A DNA stretch of 64,000 nt. Origin: Marinoscillum furvescens DSM 4134 (GTDB lineage Bacteria > Bacteroidota > Bacteroidia > Cytophagales > Cyclobacteriaceae). The translations under genes were made by a program, and so were the position numbers. The stretch spans positions 21,554-85,553 of the forward strand of contig NZ_QREG01000024.1 in NCBI RefSeq assembly GCF_003386095.1. The letters are read 5' to 3'. Shown here piece after piece: positions 17,892-26,674 of this stretch; within the stretch, counting starts at the first letter, position 1; each line of letters begins with the position of its first letter. A model generated the notes under the pieces. That model searched no databases, was not told the origin of the DNA, and saw only the letters and a program-made list of their open reading frames with translations.

Positions 17892-19523
17892 CTATTCTTC
17901 ACCTAAAAACGGATAGCGATAGCTTTTTGGTGGCACCAGTGTCTCTTTGATGGTACGTGCGCTCACCCATCTGAGGAGGTTGATGCCAGCTCCAGCCTTG
18001 TCATTGGTACCTGAGCCTCTGGCTCCTCCAAAAGGCTGCTGCCCTACTACGGCGCCTGTTGGCTTGTCATTGATATAGAAGTTACCCGCAGCGTTTCGCA
18101 GCTTACGTGTAGCCAGCTCCACCGCATAGCGATCTTTTGAAAACACAGCACCTGTAAGTGCATAAGGCGAAGTGCTGTCTACCAACTCAAGTGTTTCTTC
18201 GAATTTGTCTTCATCATAGACATATACCGTAAGCACCGGACCGAAAATCTCTTCTTCCATGGTGGTATAGTGAGGGTCTTTTGCCAGGAGAACTGTAGGC
18301 TCAATGAAATACCCTACCGAATCATCATAGTTGCCTCCGAAGAGCACTTCCACATCTGCATCTTGCTTTGCCTGATCGATGTAGCCGGCGATTTTCTTAA
18401 ATGCATTTTGATCAATTACTGCATTTACGAAGTTGGAAAAGTCTTCCGGACTACCCATGCTGATGTCTTTCAGGTCTTTGCCGATCAGCTCTTTTACTTC
18501 CTCCCACAGATTGGAAGGGATGTACGCACGTGATGCCGCACTACATTTTTGTCCCTGAAACTCAAACGCGCCTCGGACCAACCCTGTAGCCACTTCCTGA
18601 GCATTAGCAGATTTGTGAGCAATCACAAAATCTTTACCACCAGTTTCGCCCACGATGCGCGGGTAAGACTTGTACAGGTCTATGTTTTCACCAATGGTTT
18701 TCCACAGGTGCTTGAATACTTTAGTACTGCCTGTAAAGTGCAGGCCGGCAAAGTCCGGGTGCTTGAAGATCACATCCCCTGCCACAGGTCCATCCACATA
18801 GATCAGGTTGATGACACCATCAGGAAGGCCTGCTTCTTTAAACACCTCCATGATCACCTGCGCAGAGTATACCTGGCTATAGTTTGGCTTCCACACCACC
18901 GTGTTGCCCATTAGTGCCGGCGCGGCTGGCAGGTTGCCACTGATCGCTGTGAAGTTGAACGGAGTGATGGCAAAAACAAACCCTTCAAGTGGGCGGTACT
19001 CCATGCGGTTCCATACGCCTGGCGAAGATTCGGGCTGATCCATATAGATCTCCTGCATAAAGGCAGCGTTGAATCGCAAGAAGTCTATCAACTCACAAGC
19101 CGCATCAATCTCTGCCTGAAACGCATTTTTAGACTGAGCCAGCATCGTTGCCGCATTGATTTTTGCACGGTATGGACCAGCGATCAGGTCTGCAGCTTTC
19201 AGAAAAATACTCGCTCTGTGTTCCCAGCTCAGGTCTTCCCACTGCTGCTTGGCAGCCAGCGCTGCATCTATCGCCTGCTGCACATGGCTGGCATCGCCTT
19301 CATGAAAGTAGCCCAACGTATGCTGATGATCGTATGGAGGGCTCATTTTGATTTTGTTGCCCGTGCGCACTTCTTCACTGCCGATGTACATCGGTATGTC
19401 TGCTTCGTGCTTGCGAGCTTCTTTCACGGCTTGCTGGAGCGCTTCACGCTCGTCTGTACCAGGTGCATAGGAGAGTACCGGTTCGTTGCTTGGCTCCGGT
19501 ATGTAGTAGTTTCCCTTTGGCAT
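17892..19523 (-). CDS. pruA: L-glutamate gamma-semialdehyde (delta-1-pyrroline-5-carboxylate) dehydrogenase
   Basis: A 543-residue aldehyde dehydrogenase that oxidises glutamate-gamma-semialdehyde to glutamate with NAD, the last step of proline (and arginine) degradation. Catalytic residues are in place: N190 (TPFNFTA), E293 (GETGGKDFV) and C327 (GQKCSAASR). Length and motifs match monofunctional P5CDH rather than bifunctional PutA. No proline dehydrogenase is in the window. An AAACAACAC leader motif (complement at 19528-19536) precedes the ATG, as at glpK and the dipeptidase gene. Transcription probably ends at 17836-17868. Confidence 0.93.
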   Translation of the reverse strand: MPKGNYYIPEPSNEPVLSYAPGTDEREALQQAVKEARKHEADIPMYIGSEEVRTGNKIKMSPPYDHQHTLGYFHEGDASHVQQAIDAALAAKQQWEDLSWEHRASIFLKAADLIAGPYRAKINAATMLAQSKNAFQAEIDAACELIDFLRFNAAFMQEIYMDQPESSPGVWNRMEYRPLEGFVFAITPFNFTAISGNLPAAPALMGNTVVWKPNYSQVYSAQVIMEVFKEAGLPDGVINLIYVDGPVAGDVIFKHPDFAGLHFTGSTKVFKHLWKTIGENIDLYKSYPRIVGETGGKDFVIAHKSANAQEVATGLVRGAFEFQGQKCSAASRAYIPSNLWEEVKELIGKDLKDISMGSPEDFSNFVNAVIDQNAFKKIAGYIDQAKQDADVEVLFGGNYDDSVGYFIEPTVLLAKDPHYTTMEEEIFGPVLTVYVYDEDKFEETLELVDSTSPYALTGAVFSKDRYAVELATRKLRNAAGNFYINDKPTGAVVGQQPFGGARGSGTNDKAGAGINLLRWVSARTIKETLVPPKSYRYPFLGEE

Positions 19524-19668
19524 AATTGTGTTGTTTATTTTTTCGTTTTTAAAGCCGAATCGAGCATTTCCACTCCTGGGTATGAAAAATCAGGATGACC
19601 AATAGCAACCGGGGAGTTAGTATCCTGCTCTTTTCGGGGTACAAAAGTATAAAATCCGCTTTCGTCTA

Positions 19669-20361
19669 TTAGAGTAATCTCATTAATTCCCCAAGATGTT
19701 TGATCTGGTACTGACATTCGCTCTTTATTTTTCCTGTCGGATTAAAAAGCAGTGGGGTGATCCCGGCATTTTGCGCACCCAGAATATCCGTTTTCGGATT
19801 GTCTCCAATCATGAGTGCCTGCCCACAGGTGGTACCTACCGTATCCATGGCATGCTCAAAAATCTCTGCGGAGGGCTTGCGAGCACCTATGGTATCAGAG
19901 GTAAAAACATGCTCAAAAAACTTATCCAGTCCACAGGCTGATAATTTGACACCCTGCACGTCGTTAAAGCCATTGGTGATGATGCTCAGCTGATATTTTT
20001 TAGTGAGATACTCCAATATCATAGCGGCATCTTCCATCACGCCGGGCTGACGCGGGCAATTGAACCCAAAATACCTGGTCATCTCATCCGCCAGAGAATG
20101 ATCCTCTGCACCGCAAGCCAGCAGCACCTGCCGAAACCTGCGCTCTCGAATTTCTTCTTTGTCCACTTCACCCCGATCGAAAGCCTTCCACAGGGCTCCA
20201 TTGGCTTGAAAAAAGTGTGTGATAAAACCATCTACATCCAGCGTAGTAAGCCGGCTTACCTCATAGCGGGTATAAATGTCTTGAAGCACAGCACGGGCAT
20301 TGGTATCATAATCCCAGAGCGTATGGTCCAGATCAAAAAATATGTGTGTTACATGTTTCAA
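19669..20361 (-). CDS. yjjG: YjjG-family noncanonical pyrimidine nucleotidase (HAD)
   Basis: A 230-residue HAD hydrolase with the nucleophile motif FFDLDHTLWDYD (D10 and D12), motif II ITNGFNDVQ and the acidic motif MIGDNPKTDILGAQNAG. YjjG enzymes dephosphorylate non-canonical pyrimidine nucleotides, cleaning the nucleotide pool in the cytoplasm. The start overlaps the ArsR-type regulator stop by 4 nt, so the two form a coupled pair. The specific family name rests on the motif spacing and on Bacteroidota homologs as I know them; a general HAD phosphatase is the safe call. Confidence 0.85.
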   Translation of the reverse strand: MKHVTHIFFDLDHTLWDYDTNARAVLQDIYTRYEVSRLTTLDVDGFITHFFQANGALWKAFDRGEVDKEEIRERRFRQVLLACGAEDHSLADEMTRYFGFNCPRQPGVMEDAAMILEYLTKKYQLSIITNGFNDVQGVKLSACGLDKFFEHVFTSDTIGARKPSAEIFEHAMDTVGTTCGQALMIGDNPKTDILGAQNAGITPLLFNPTGKIKSECQYQIKHLGELMRLL

Positions 20362-20741
20362 CTTCGATATCCTTTTGCTGCCAGCTTATTGATGGCGAGT
20401 TCTCTATTGGAGTTCATTACATTGTAAACCTCCTGATCGTTCTGAAGTTGTACGTCTTTGTTTAAAAACTCAAAAATCTGCGCTACCATGTCGTAGGCTT
20501 CTTCCTTGATGCTATAAAAGACCCATTGATCTTTCTTGGTAGCATTCACGAGGCCCGAGTTTTTCAGGTATCCGATATGACGTGAGGTTTTGGTTTGCGT
20601 AAAATCCAAAATAGCCTCCAGATCAGATACTGCAAGCTCGTCGTTTTTAAATAATAAGTGAATAATGCGCACCCTTGACTCATCTCCAAACGCTTTGAAG
20701 ATTTGGGTACCGTACGTAAGGCTAAAGTTCTTTAAACGCAT
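20358..20741 (-). CDS. ArsR-family winged-helix regulator
   Basis: A 127-residue HTH protein with the ArsR/SmtB layout: FGDESRVRIIHLLFKNDELAVSDLEAILDFTQTKTSRHIGYLKNSGLVNATKKDQWVFY. The recognition helix lies near TQTKTSRHIGYL. No Cys-rich metal site is obvious, so the signal is unknown. It is followed by yjjG with a 4 nt overlap. It starts 142 nt from the divergent secreted protein gene at 20884 and could regulate that gene or itself. Confidence 0.9.
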   Translation of the reverse strand: MRLKNFSLTYGTQIFKAFGDESRVRIIHLLFKNDELAVSDLEAILDFTQTKTSRHIGYLKNSGLVNATKKDQWVFYSIKEEAYDMVAQIFEFLNKDVQLQNDQEVYNVMNSNRELAINKLAAKGYRS

Positions 20742-20883
20742 GTCCTAAGGCTGGTAAAAACCCAAAGATAATTTTCATCACTACCTTTGAGGGAGAATGA
20801 TGTTAAAAAACGTTTAGGAATTTGACATTTGGCAAACTTTTCGCTCAAATTCCGTCTTAGTAAAAGTAAAAAGGTTCATAGAC

Positions 20884-21504
20884 TTGCGCATTACCCTCAC
20901 ACTCATTGTATTTTTCACGCTCTGCACATCGGCCTGGTGCCAAGACACCCCAAAAGAGCCCAAGGTTATCCAGTTTACTGGCGTGGTGATGGCACCAGAC
21001 AGCAACTCCGTAATCCCCGGCGTACACGTATATGCACCTCTCGGTGGGCGTGGGACCACTACGAATCCCTATGGCTTTTTCTCACTACCCGTACTGGAGG
21101 GGGACAGCATCGTCTTCAGCGCTATTGGGTTTCAAAAGCGCTCCTACATCATACCGGAACACGACGAGCCAAATAGCCTGCGACTAATTGTGACTTTGGA
21201 AGAGGACGTCACTTTGCTCAATGAAGTGGAGATTTTCCCATACCCCACAGAAGAGATGTTTAAAAAAGCTGTACTCTCTCTGGAAATGCCCTATCAGCGA
21301 GAATACAACAACATGAACGCCTGGCTACAGAGCGAGTACATGAACACTGCCTATGCAGAGCTATCCAACAGCGCCAATGCCAATCAGCGCTACTATCAGC
21401 AGCTCCAGATGCAGGCCATCCAAAACCGCTACCAAACGCCTAAAAACAACCTGCTTAACCCCTGGGCATGGGCCAAAGCAATCAACGACCTCAAGAAAAA
21501 ATAA
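20884..21504 (+). CDS. Secreted carboxypeptidase-regulatory-like domain protein
   Basis: A 206-residue exported protein. A Sec signal (MRITLTLIVFFTLCTSAWC) precedes a beta-sandwich of the CarboxypepD_reg-like type: SVIPGVHVYAPLGGRGTTTNPYGFFSLPVLEGDSIVFSAIGFQ. A helical, Gln/Asn-rich tail follows (about residues 130-206). The start is TTG at 20884; no in-frame ATG gives the signal peptide. It is a paralog of the protein at 45974-46726, sharing the sandwich and the link LLNEV-x7-EE-x-FK. Such proteins are usually periplasmic or surface, and the function is unknown. Confidence 0.75.
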   Translation: MRITLTLIVFFTLCTSAWCQDTPKEPKVIQFTGVVMAPDSNSVIPGVHVYAPLGGRGTTTNPYGFFSLPVLEGDSIVFSAIGFQKRSYIIPEHDEPNSLRLIVTLEEDVTLLNEVEIFPYPTEEMFKKAVLSLEMPYQREYNNMNAWLQSEYMNTAYAELSNSANANQRYYQQLQMQAIQNRYQTPKNNLLNPWAWAKAINDLKKK

Positions 21505-21510
21505 GCACAA

Positions 21511-21559
21511 AAAAAGCTTGCTAACCCCAGTGAATGTCACAGATATTAGCAAGCTTTTT
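21511..21559. terminator. Long-loop hairpin between convergent genes
   Basis: AAAAAGCTTGCTA (21511-21523) and its exact reverse complement (21547-21559) flank a 23-nt loop between the convergent genes ending at 21504 and 21610. T-runs exist on both strands, so it could end both transcripts. The loop is longer than usual. Confidence 0.6.
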
Positions 21560-21609
21560 CATGTATTAAACTGCCTGGCATTGCTGCCTAAAGAGGTTTT
21601 GCCAGCAGG

Positions 21610-22854
21610 CTAAGACTCAGCAGCCACCCGAATTACTTCATTCCACACCCGGAAAGTGTTTTTGTAGCAAATCTTCTCTATGTCTTCTTTAGTATAGCCT
21701 CTTTTGAGAAGCTCAGCGATTACGTTTGGAAACATCGATACGTCTTTTAGGCCTTTGGGCAGGCTATCACCCACACCATCAAAGTCAGAGCCAAATGCCA
21801 CCGCATCGATACCGGCGATGTTAACCACATTATCTATGTGATCTGCCACAATCTGCACATCGGCGTACACATCGTTTTCAAGGGCATATTTTTTGGCGAA
21901 TGCCTGATAGGCAGAATCGCTACGCTTGAGGCCTGTCTCTGCACGGTAGTTCATCATTACCGAGTCCATGGCCTCAAACTTCTCACGAGATTCTTTCGAT
22001 AGGAAGGTAGAACCAAAGTTGATGTGGATCACACCTCCTTTAGCCGCCAGGTCTTTGATCATCTGGTCTGACATGTTTCTATGAAAGCCAGGAGTAAACT
22101 TCCGACAAGACGAATGAGAAGCTATTAGCGGTGCCTTGCTCAGACGTAGCGCATCGTAAAACGCACTATCGGTAACGTGCGAAATATCTACCATAATGCC
22201 CAGGCGGTTCATTTCGGCAATTACCTGCTCCCCAAAGGGGCTCACACCATTCCACGTGTAAGTGGTATCATATGAAGAGTCCGAAATCTGGTTGTCTTTA
22301 GAGTGAGTCAGCGTGATGTAGCGGATACCACGATTGAAAAAATATTCCACATTGCTGAGGTCATCTTCTATAGGCGCACCGTTTTCCATACCCATAGGCA
22401 GGGAAATAAGTCCTTTTTTGAAGTTTTTTTCGATTTCCGCAGGGGTATTAGCAGGCGCAAACTTATCCGGAAAAGTGGTGGTCACATCCATGGTCATGGT
22501 AATTAGTGAATCTGCAAACTCCTTAGCCCCACCTTCAAAATAGTACGAGGATGGTATGTAGATGGACATAAACGGCGCATCCAGGCCTCCTTCTTTGGCT
22601 TTCGGGTAATCAAAGTTTCCTTCGGTTTCTACCGAAACATCTTCTACCTGCTTTTTGAGCATAAAGCCTTTTACCTCCATGCGATAGGGCAAGTCTACAT
22701 GACCATCCACCATGATGGTCTCCTGGGCAAGTTTTTTGGCATAGGCCTGTAGCTCTTCTTCTGTCATCTCACTGACTTCTGGAGCTTTTTGCTCAGGCTG
22801 TGGCGAACAAGCGATCATGGCCGCCAGAAAAAATAGTAGTAGTAGGTTTTTCAT
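21610..22854 (-). CDS. Membrane dipeptidase, peptidase family M19, lipoprotein
   Basis: A 414-residue lipoprotein (signal ending at C16, AAMIACSP) of the renal-dipeptidase-like M19 family, a zinc amidohydrolase that cleaves dipeptides, including D-residue and dehydropeptides. Metal-binding features visible are DGHVDLPYR, GMENGAPIE, DISHVTD, ASHSSCRKF and the SDFDGVGD segment. Probably anchored facing the periplasm and used for peptide nutrition. An AAACAACAC-type leader (complement at 22865-22873) precedes the ATG. Confidence 0.92.
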   Translation of the reverse strand: MKNLLLLFFLAAMIACSPQPEQKAPEVSEMTEEELQAYAKKLAQETIMVDGHVDLPYRMEVKGFMLKKQVEDVSVETEGNFDYPKAKEGGLDAPFMSIYIPSSYYFEGGAKEFADSLITMTMDVTTTFPDKFAPANTPAEIEKNFKKGLISLPMGMENGAPIEDDLSNVEYFFNRGIRYITLTHSKDNQISDSSYDTTYTWNGVSPFGEQVIAEMNRLGIMVDISHVTDSAFYDALRLSKAPLIASHSSCRKFTPGFHRNMSDQMIKDLAAKGGVIHINFGSTFLSKESREKFEAMDSVMMNYRAETGLKRSDSAYQAFAKKYALENDVYADVQIVADHIDNVVNIAGIDAVAFGSDFDGVGDSLPKGLKDVSMFPNVIAELLKRGYTKEDIEKICYKNTFRVWNEVIRVAAES

Positions 22855-22999
22855 AAAATAGTATGTGTTGTTTTTAGCTTGGCGCTAAAAGTACACACTA
22901 CGCAGTGGAAATAAAACACGTGAGGGATGAGCGGTAGCTAGCTGGGTGCAAATGCCACTAGTAGAAAAAAAGTAAGCCCTGAAGAAATACTGGAGACAA

Positions 23000-23033
23000 A
23001 AAAAACCTCACCGCCAAAGCAGTGAGGTTTTTT
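23000..23033. terminator. Rho-independent terminator after the 23053 lipoprotein gene
   Basis: An AACCTCAC/GTGAGGTT stem (23004-23011 with 23022-23029), a 10-nt loop and A/T runs on both sides lie 20 nt beyond the minus-strand stop at 23053. It fits a terminator for that lipoprotein gene. Confidence 0.85.
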
Positions 23034-23052
23034 GAAAAGTTATTCAGGCCAA

Positions 23053-24012
23053 TTAGTCAGCAGAAGCTTCTAGCTGAGCAAGAACGTTAATTTCCACATA
23101 ATCATCAGAATTGAATCCAGGCTCAATTTTAGCAATGTGGATCAAGCCTTTCACTCCATTCACAGTCTCGAATGCAAGCACAGTACCTTCAGCAATGTTG
23201 TTTACAATTCCATTGTCATCTTCAGTACCTGCTTCGTAAGCTGCATCTATATCTGCATAAGTTTTTGTTTCAACGAACTCAGAAGCAGTCATTGTGGTCG
23301 TCTTAATCGTTGTACTGTTTTTGGTGCCCCAGCCTTCTACTTGAGAAGAGAAAGTAGTTGACTCAAACCCTTTCGGAGAAGCAATAGATGCTTCTTCAGT
23401 ATTTCCGTAGTAGTAACCAAAATCAATGGTAGGAGAAATCGATTCAGCAGTAGATGTTACATCATCACCAGAGTAAGTTTCACCAGCACTCACACTAAAA
23501 AAGTTTTTGTTTTTAGTATCAGCAGTTGGTGCCGCAAGCAATACTGCAGAATAACTTCTAGCCTCAGGAGAGTTAACTTCTACTTCAACTGTAGTAGTTG
23601 CAGTTTGATCATTGTCATCAACAACCTCAAACTCAAATGTCAGAGTAGATCCAACATCAGAACTTTGAACTTCATAAGTTCTAGAATCAGAAGTAGAAGT
23701 GACTCCAGCGGTAAGATCAAGATCAAGACGAGTAAACTCATCAATTTTAGTTGATGCTGCTCCATCAACTGAAACATAAATTCGATACACGTTGAACCCA
23801 CCTTCAGACTGAATGTCTACATTAAATTTCACCTCATCCTCAGGTTCAGCCTGAATTGGACTTTCTGTGGTTGCAGATCCATTTAGCTCCGTACTAACCG
23901 CGATTGTTGGCCCGGCAGGAGCAGGCTCTTCGCCATCATCACTACAACTTGTAAATAATACCATAGATGCTGCTACAGCCATCATGGAAATGTTTCTAAT
24001 TAGACTTTTCAT
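23053..24012 (-). CDS. Lipoprotein with Ig-like domain, unknown function
   Basis: A 319-residue lipoprotein (signal ending at C23, LFTSCSDDGEE). The first half resembles a bacterial Ig/cadherin-like sandwich: VKFNVDIQSEGGFNVYRIYVSVDG, ending in a PKD-like TLTFEFEVVDDNDQTATTTVEVEV. The second half (from about 165) includes NKNFFSVSAGETYSGDDV and an SPTIDFGYYYG segment seen in Bacteroidota outer-membrane lipoproteins that bind glycans or proteins. The ATG at 24012 is chosen over one 60 nt upstream because it starts the lipoprotein signal. The high Ser/Thr/Glu content fits surface exposure. No neighbour shares its strand closely; its terminator is at 23000-23033. Confidence 0.75.
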   Translation of the reverse strand: MKSLIRNISMMAVAASMVLFTSCSDDGEEPAPAGPTIAVSTELNGSATTESPIQAEPEDEVKFNVDIQSEGGFNVYRIYVSVDGAASTKIDEFTRLDLDLTAGVTSTSDSRTYEVQSSDVGSTLTFEFEVVDDNDQTATTTVEVEVNSPEARSYSAVLLAAPTADTKNKNFFSVSAGETYSGDDVTSTAESISPTIDFGYYYGNTEEASIASPKGFESTTFSSQVEGWGTKNSTTIKTTTMTASEFVETKTYADIDAAYEAGTEDDNGIVNNIAEGTVLAFETVNGVKGLIHIAKIEPGFNSDDYVEINVLAQLEASAD

Positions 24013-24375
24013 TTTTCTGGTTTTTAATTTAATATTCAAAATTTTAGGACGTTTCACCAGTCTTAATGACAATCAAAACCGGTTTTTGTTTGCCAAATTT
24101 CTAAAAAGCGACCGATATTACCCAGTATTGTGTGCGATATAATTGTCGTTTTCAGAATTCTTTGATTCAAACTCGCAGCCAAGACACTTATTGTGAATTA
24201 TTGGTTGGATTCAGGATGAATATTCCTAAATTAAAGTTAGAATTGACCGGAAAGAGAATATTTCCTATTTTTCGGGAGGCAAAAGAATTTCGCAGCTATC
24301 CCAATGGGATATTGTGAATTGAAAAAAATATGACATTTTTGTAAGATTACTGCTTTATCCTAATCTAATAAGACT
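24013..24375. other. 363-nt AT-rich intergenic region
   Basis: This divergent gap separates the lipoprotein gene and the zinc-ribbon membrane protein gene. A plus-strand frame at 24132-24317 has an unconvincing composition and is not called. No clear TAnnTTTG box, palindrome or RNA gene is seen; the two promoters are presumably here. Confidence 0.5.
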
Positions 24376-25116
24376 ATGACGGATCCGATATCACCAAGTT
24401 TGCTCGAAGCATGGAACACCTACGGACGATACTTGGCCTATGCAATTGCCGGTGTTGGAGTGTTGATTTTGCTGGGTCACTTCATCAAACTGATGACCAC
24501 CCGCGATTACAAGACCCGATACGACTACATCAACATGCACGAAATCAACCTGCTGTGGTACGGTTTCTTGCTGATAATGGTGGGCGCAGCCCTCTTTGTC
24601 AATACCCTAAGACCTGAAACTACGTGGTTGTGGTTTTTTGTTTGGGTGTTTGTGAGCTTGATGGTAGCCATGATCATCGGTGTGATTGTTCAAAACGTAT
24701 TGAAGTTCTACTACCCGTTTTTCATCGAGAAAAGGTTGAAGAAACTTCGCTACACACCGCGTATTTCACCTGATGGACGTAAAATGAAACTCCTCTCTGA
24801 GGAAGAAGAAGATGTTTACCTCGACGAAGGTATGCAGGCGGAAGAGGATGCATTCTCCGTAGACTATGATGTATGGATCGATGAAGTTTCAGGATTTACC
24901 AAAATCGAAAAATACAATGGTAGACTCCACGCCCTACAATGTAGCGAGTGTAACTACCAAACACTCAAAGTAGAGCGCGAAGAAGTAGTTCAGGAAGCTT
25001 CTGAAACCGAAGAAGGAGAATTGATGAAGTACTTTACCTGTGGCTACTGCGGACATAAAGAACGCAAATCATTCAATATTGCACGAATCAAACCAGGAGA
25101 AGGAGCAGAGGTATAA
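24376..25116 (+). CDS. Membrane protein with cytoplasmic zinc ribbon, unknown
   Basis: A 246-residue protein of unrecognised family. Three hydrophobic segments lie at about 19-40, 57-77 and 83-110. They are followed by a basic stretch, an acidic linker and a C-terminal zinc-ribbon-like domain with two CxxC pairs: C189/C192 and C222/C225 (CSEC, CGYC). A role in protein-protein contact or metal-dependent folding at the membrane is possible; no enzymatic motif is visible. It stands alone between a divergent lipoprotein and a convergent gene, with a strong terminator right after it. Confidence 0.7.
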   Translation: MTDPISPSLLEAWNTYGRYLAYAIAGVGVLILLGHFIKLMTTRDYKTRYDYINMHEINLLWYGFLLIMVGAALFVNTLRPETTWLWFFVWVFVSLMVAMIIGVIVQNVLKFYYPFFIEKRLKKLRYTPRISPDGRKMKLLSEEEEDVYLDEGMQAEEDAFSVDYDVWIDEVSGFTKIEKYNGRLHALQCSECNYQTLKVEREEVVQEASETEEGELMKYFTCGYCGHKERKSFNIARIKPGEGAEV

Positions 25117-25143
25117 ATCTTTCCTAACCTGTAAAGTATCCAG

Positions 25144-25172
25144 CCCTTCCGAAGCATCGGAAGGGTTTTTTT
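25144..25172 (+). terminator. Rho-independent terminator
   Basis: CCCTTCCGA/TCGGAAGGG (25144-25152 with 25157-25165), loop AGCA, followed by seven T. It lies 28 nt after the stop of the zinc-ribbon membrane protein gene. Confidence 0.92.
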
Positions 25173-25239
25173 ATGTCTTCAGAGCTCCGCATCAGCCTTA
25201 CCATACGACACTATTCTAGTGTCACTCGCAGACTATATT

Positions 25240-26664
25240 CTACCTGCGAATACAAATATTTTGAGCTTCCGTAAAAAACCTCAAGGCTTCTACTCCACCC
25301 TCACGCCCAACACCAGACAATTTTACGCCACCGAAAGGCGTCCGCAGGTCTCGCTCCATCCAGCAGTTGACCCACACGATCCCTGATTCCATCCGGGCAG
25401 CCACCCTATGCGCACGCTTCAGGTTTTCTGTCCACACCACTGCAGCCAGTCCATAATTGGTACCATTAGCCATCTGAATGGCCTCCTCCTCTGCATCAAA
25501 AGGGATCAGCGTAACCACCGGACCAAACACTTCTTGCTGGTTGATCTCACAGCCAGCATCTAGTCCTTCCAGTACTGTAGGAGCATAGAAAAATCCATTT
25601 CCGATCTGAAGTGGCATGCCACCCGCTAAAACCGTGGCACCCTGCCCCACCGCACGTGATACATACGCACTTACTTTTTCTAAGTGCGCTCGACTCACTA
25701 GGGCTCCGAGATCCACGTCTGCTGAAGGCAAGCCGACTTCTAGATGCGCTACCTTTTGCAGAAACTCCTGCTTAAACTCCTCGTAAATGCCACTCTCCAC
25801 AAAGATTCGAGAACCGCAAAGGCAGATCTCCCCCTGATTCGTAAAGGCACTTCGCATGCTTGTACGGACAGCCTGCTCCAGATCACAATCTGCAAATACC
25901 AACACCGGATTTTTTCCTCCTAGCTCCAGCGAGACTTTTTTCAGTTGCTCCCCCGCCAGCCGGCCAATACGCCTACCTGTATGCGTGCCTCCGGTGAATG
26001 AAATGGCCTTTATTTTGGGGTGAGTAACAAGCCGCTCGCCAATTTCCGCGCCAGCACCATGGAGTATGTTGAGCACTCCAGCGGGAAGCCCTGCCTGATT
26101 GGCCAGGTCTCCAAGCATCCAGGCGGTATAGGGTGTAACCTCTGAGGGCTTGGCAATGACACAATTGCCTGTAGCCAATGCCGGAGCAATTTTCCAGCTC
26201 AGCAAGTACAGCGGGAGGTTCCATGGAGAGATGCACCCCACCACACCTAAAGGCTTGTGCAAAGTGTAGTTGAGGGTACGCTCGTTGGCATGCATCTGTG
26301 AAGCGTCATTCACGATGGCACTTGCAAAGAACCGAAAATTGGCTGCTGCACGAGGTATATCCACCGTACTTGCCAAAGACAAAGGCTTACCTGTGTCCAG
26401 ACTCTCAGCTTCAGCCAGAGCCGTGAGGTTTTCCTCTATCAGATCTGCCAGCTTCATCAGCACTCTGGACCGCTCTTCTATAGAGTGTCCAGACCAATCT
26501 GCGAACGCAGTTTCCGCTTTTGCAAGTGCTGTCTCCAGGTCTTCTGAAGTAGCATTGGCTACCTGCGCGTAGGTGTCGCCTGTCGCCGGGTCAACTACAG
26601 GTAGATACTCATCTTGTGAAGGTGGCAGAAATTCACCTCCAATAAAATTGTCAAACGTTTTCAT
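25240..26664 (-). CDS. Aldehyde dehydrogenase, 2-aminomuconic-semialdehyde type
   Basis: A 474-residue ALDH with catalytic N149 (SPWNLPL), E247 (LELGGKN) and C281 (GEICLCGSR). The sequence resembles the 2-hydroxymuconic/2-aminomuconic semialdehyde dehydrogenase branch, which oxidises aminomuconate semialdehyde to 2-aminomuconate with NAD. Genes for 3-hydroxyanthranilate dioxygenase, kynureninase and kynurenine monooxygenase are only a few kb away, which supports this over a generic betaine-aldehyde type. It follows the SDR gene by 10 nt. The decarboxylase (ACMSD) that should feed it is not in the window. Confidence 0.82.
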   Translation of the reverse strand: MKTFDNFIGGEFLPPSQDEYLPVVDPATGDTYAQVANATSEDLETALAKAETAFADWSGHSIEERSRVLMKLADLIEENLTALAEAESLDTGKPLSLASTVDIPRAAANFRFFASAIVNDASQMHANERTLNYTLHKPLGVVGCISPWNLPLYLLSWKIAPALATGNCVIAKPSEVTPYTAWMLGDLANQAGLPAGVLNILHGAGAEIGERLVTHPKIKAISFTGGTHTGRRIGRLAGEQLKKVSLELGGKNPVLVFADCDLEQAVRTSMRSAFTNQGEICLCGSRIFVESGIYEEFKQEFLQKVAHLEVGLPSADVDLGALVSRAHLEKVSAYVSRAVGQGATVLAGGMPLQIGNGFFYAPTVLEGLDAGCEINQQEVFGPVVTLIPFDAEEEAIQMANGTNYGLAAVVWTENLKRAHRVAARMESGIVWVNCWMERDLRTPFGGVKLSGVGREGGVEALRFFTEAQNICIRR

Positions 26665-26674
26665 AGGCTATTGC

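Noticed and set aside
19535..19717. 60-codon minus-strand frame between yjjG and pruA
   Set aside because: Overlaps the yjjG 3' end in another frame, has no recognisable domain or RBS and ends next to the pruA start; more likely a chance frame.
24132..24317. 61-codon plus-strand frame in the long intergenic gap
   Set aside because: Composition is unlike a protein, and there is no ribosome site or conservation pattern to be seen; treated as non-coding.
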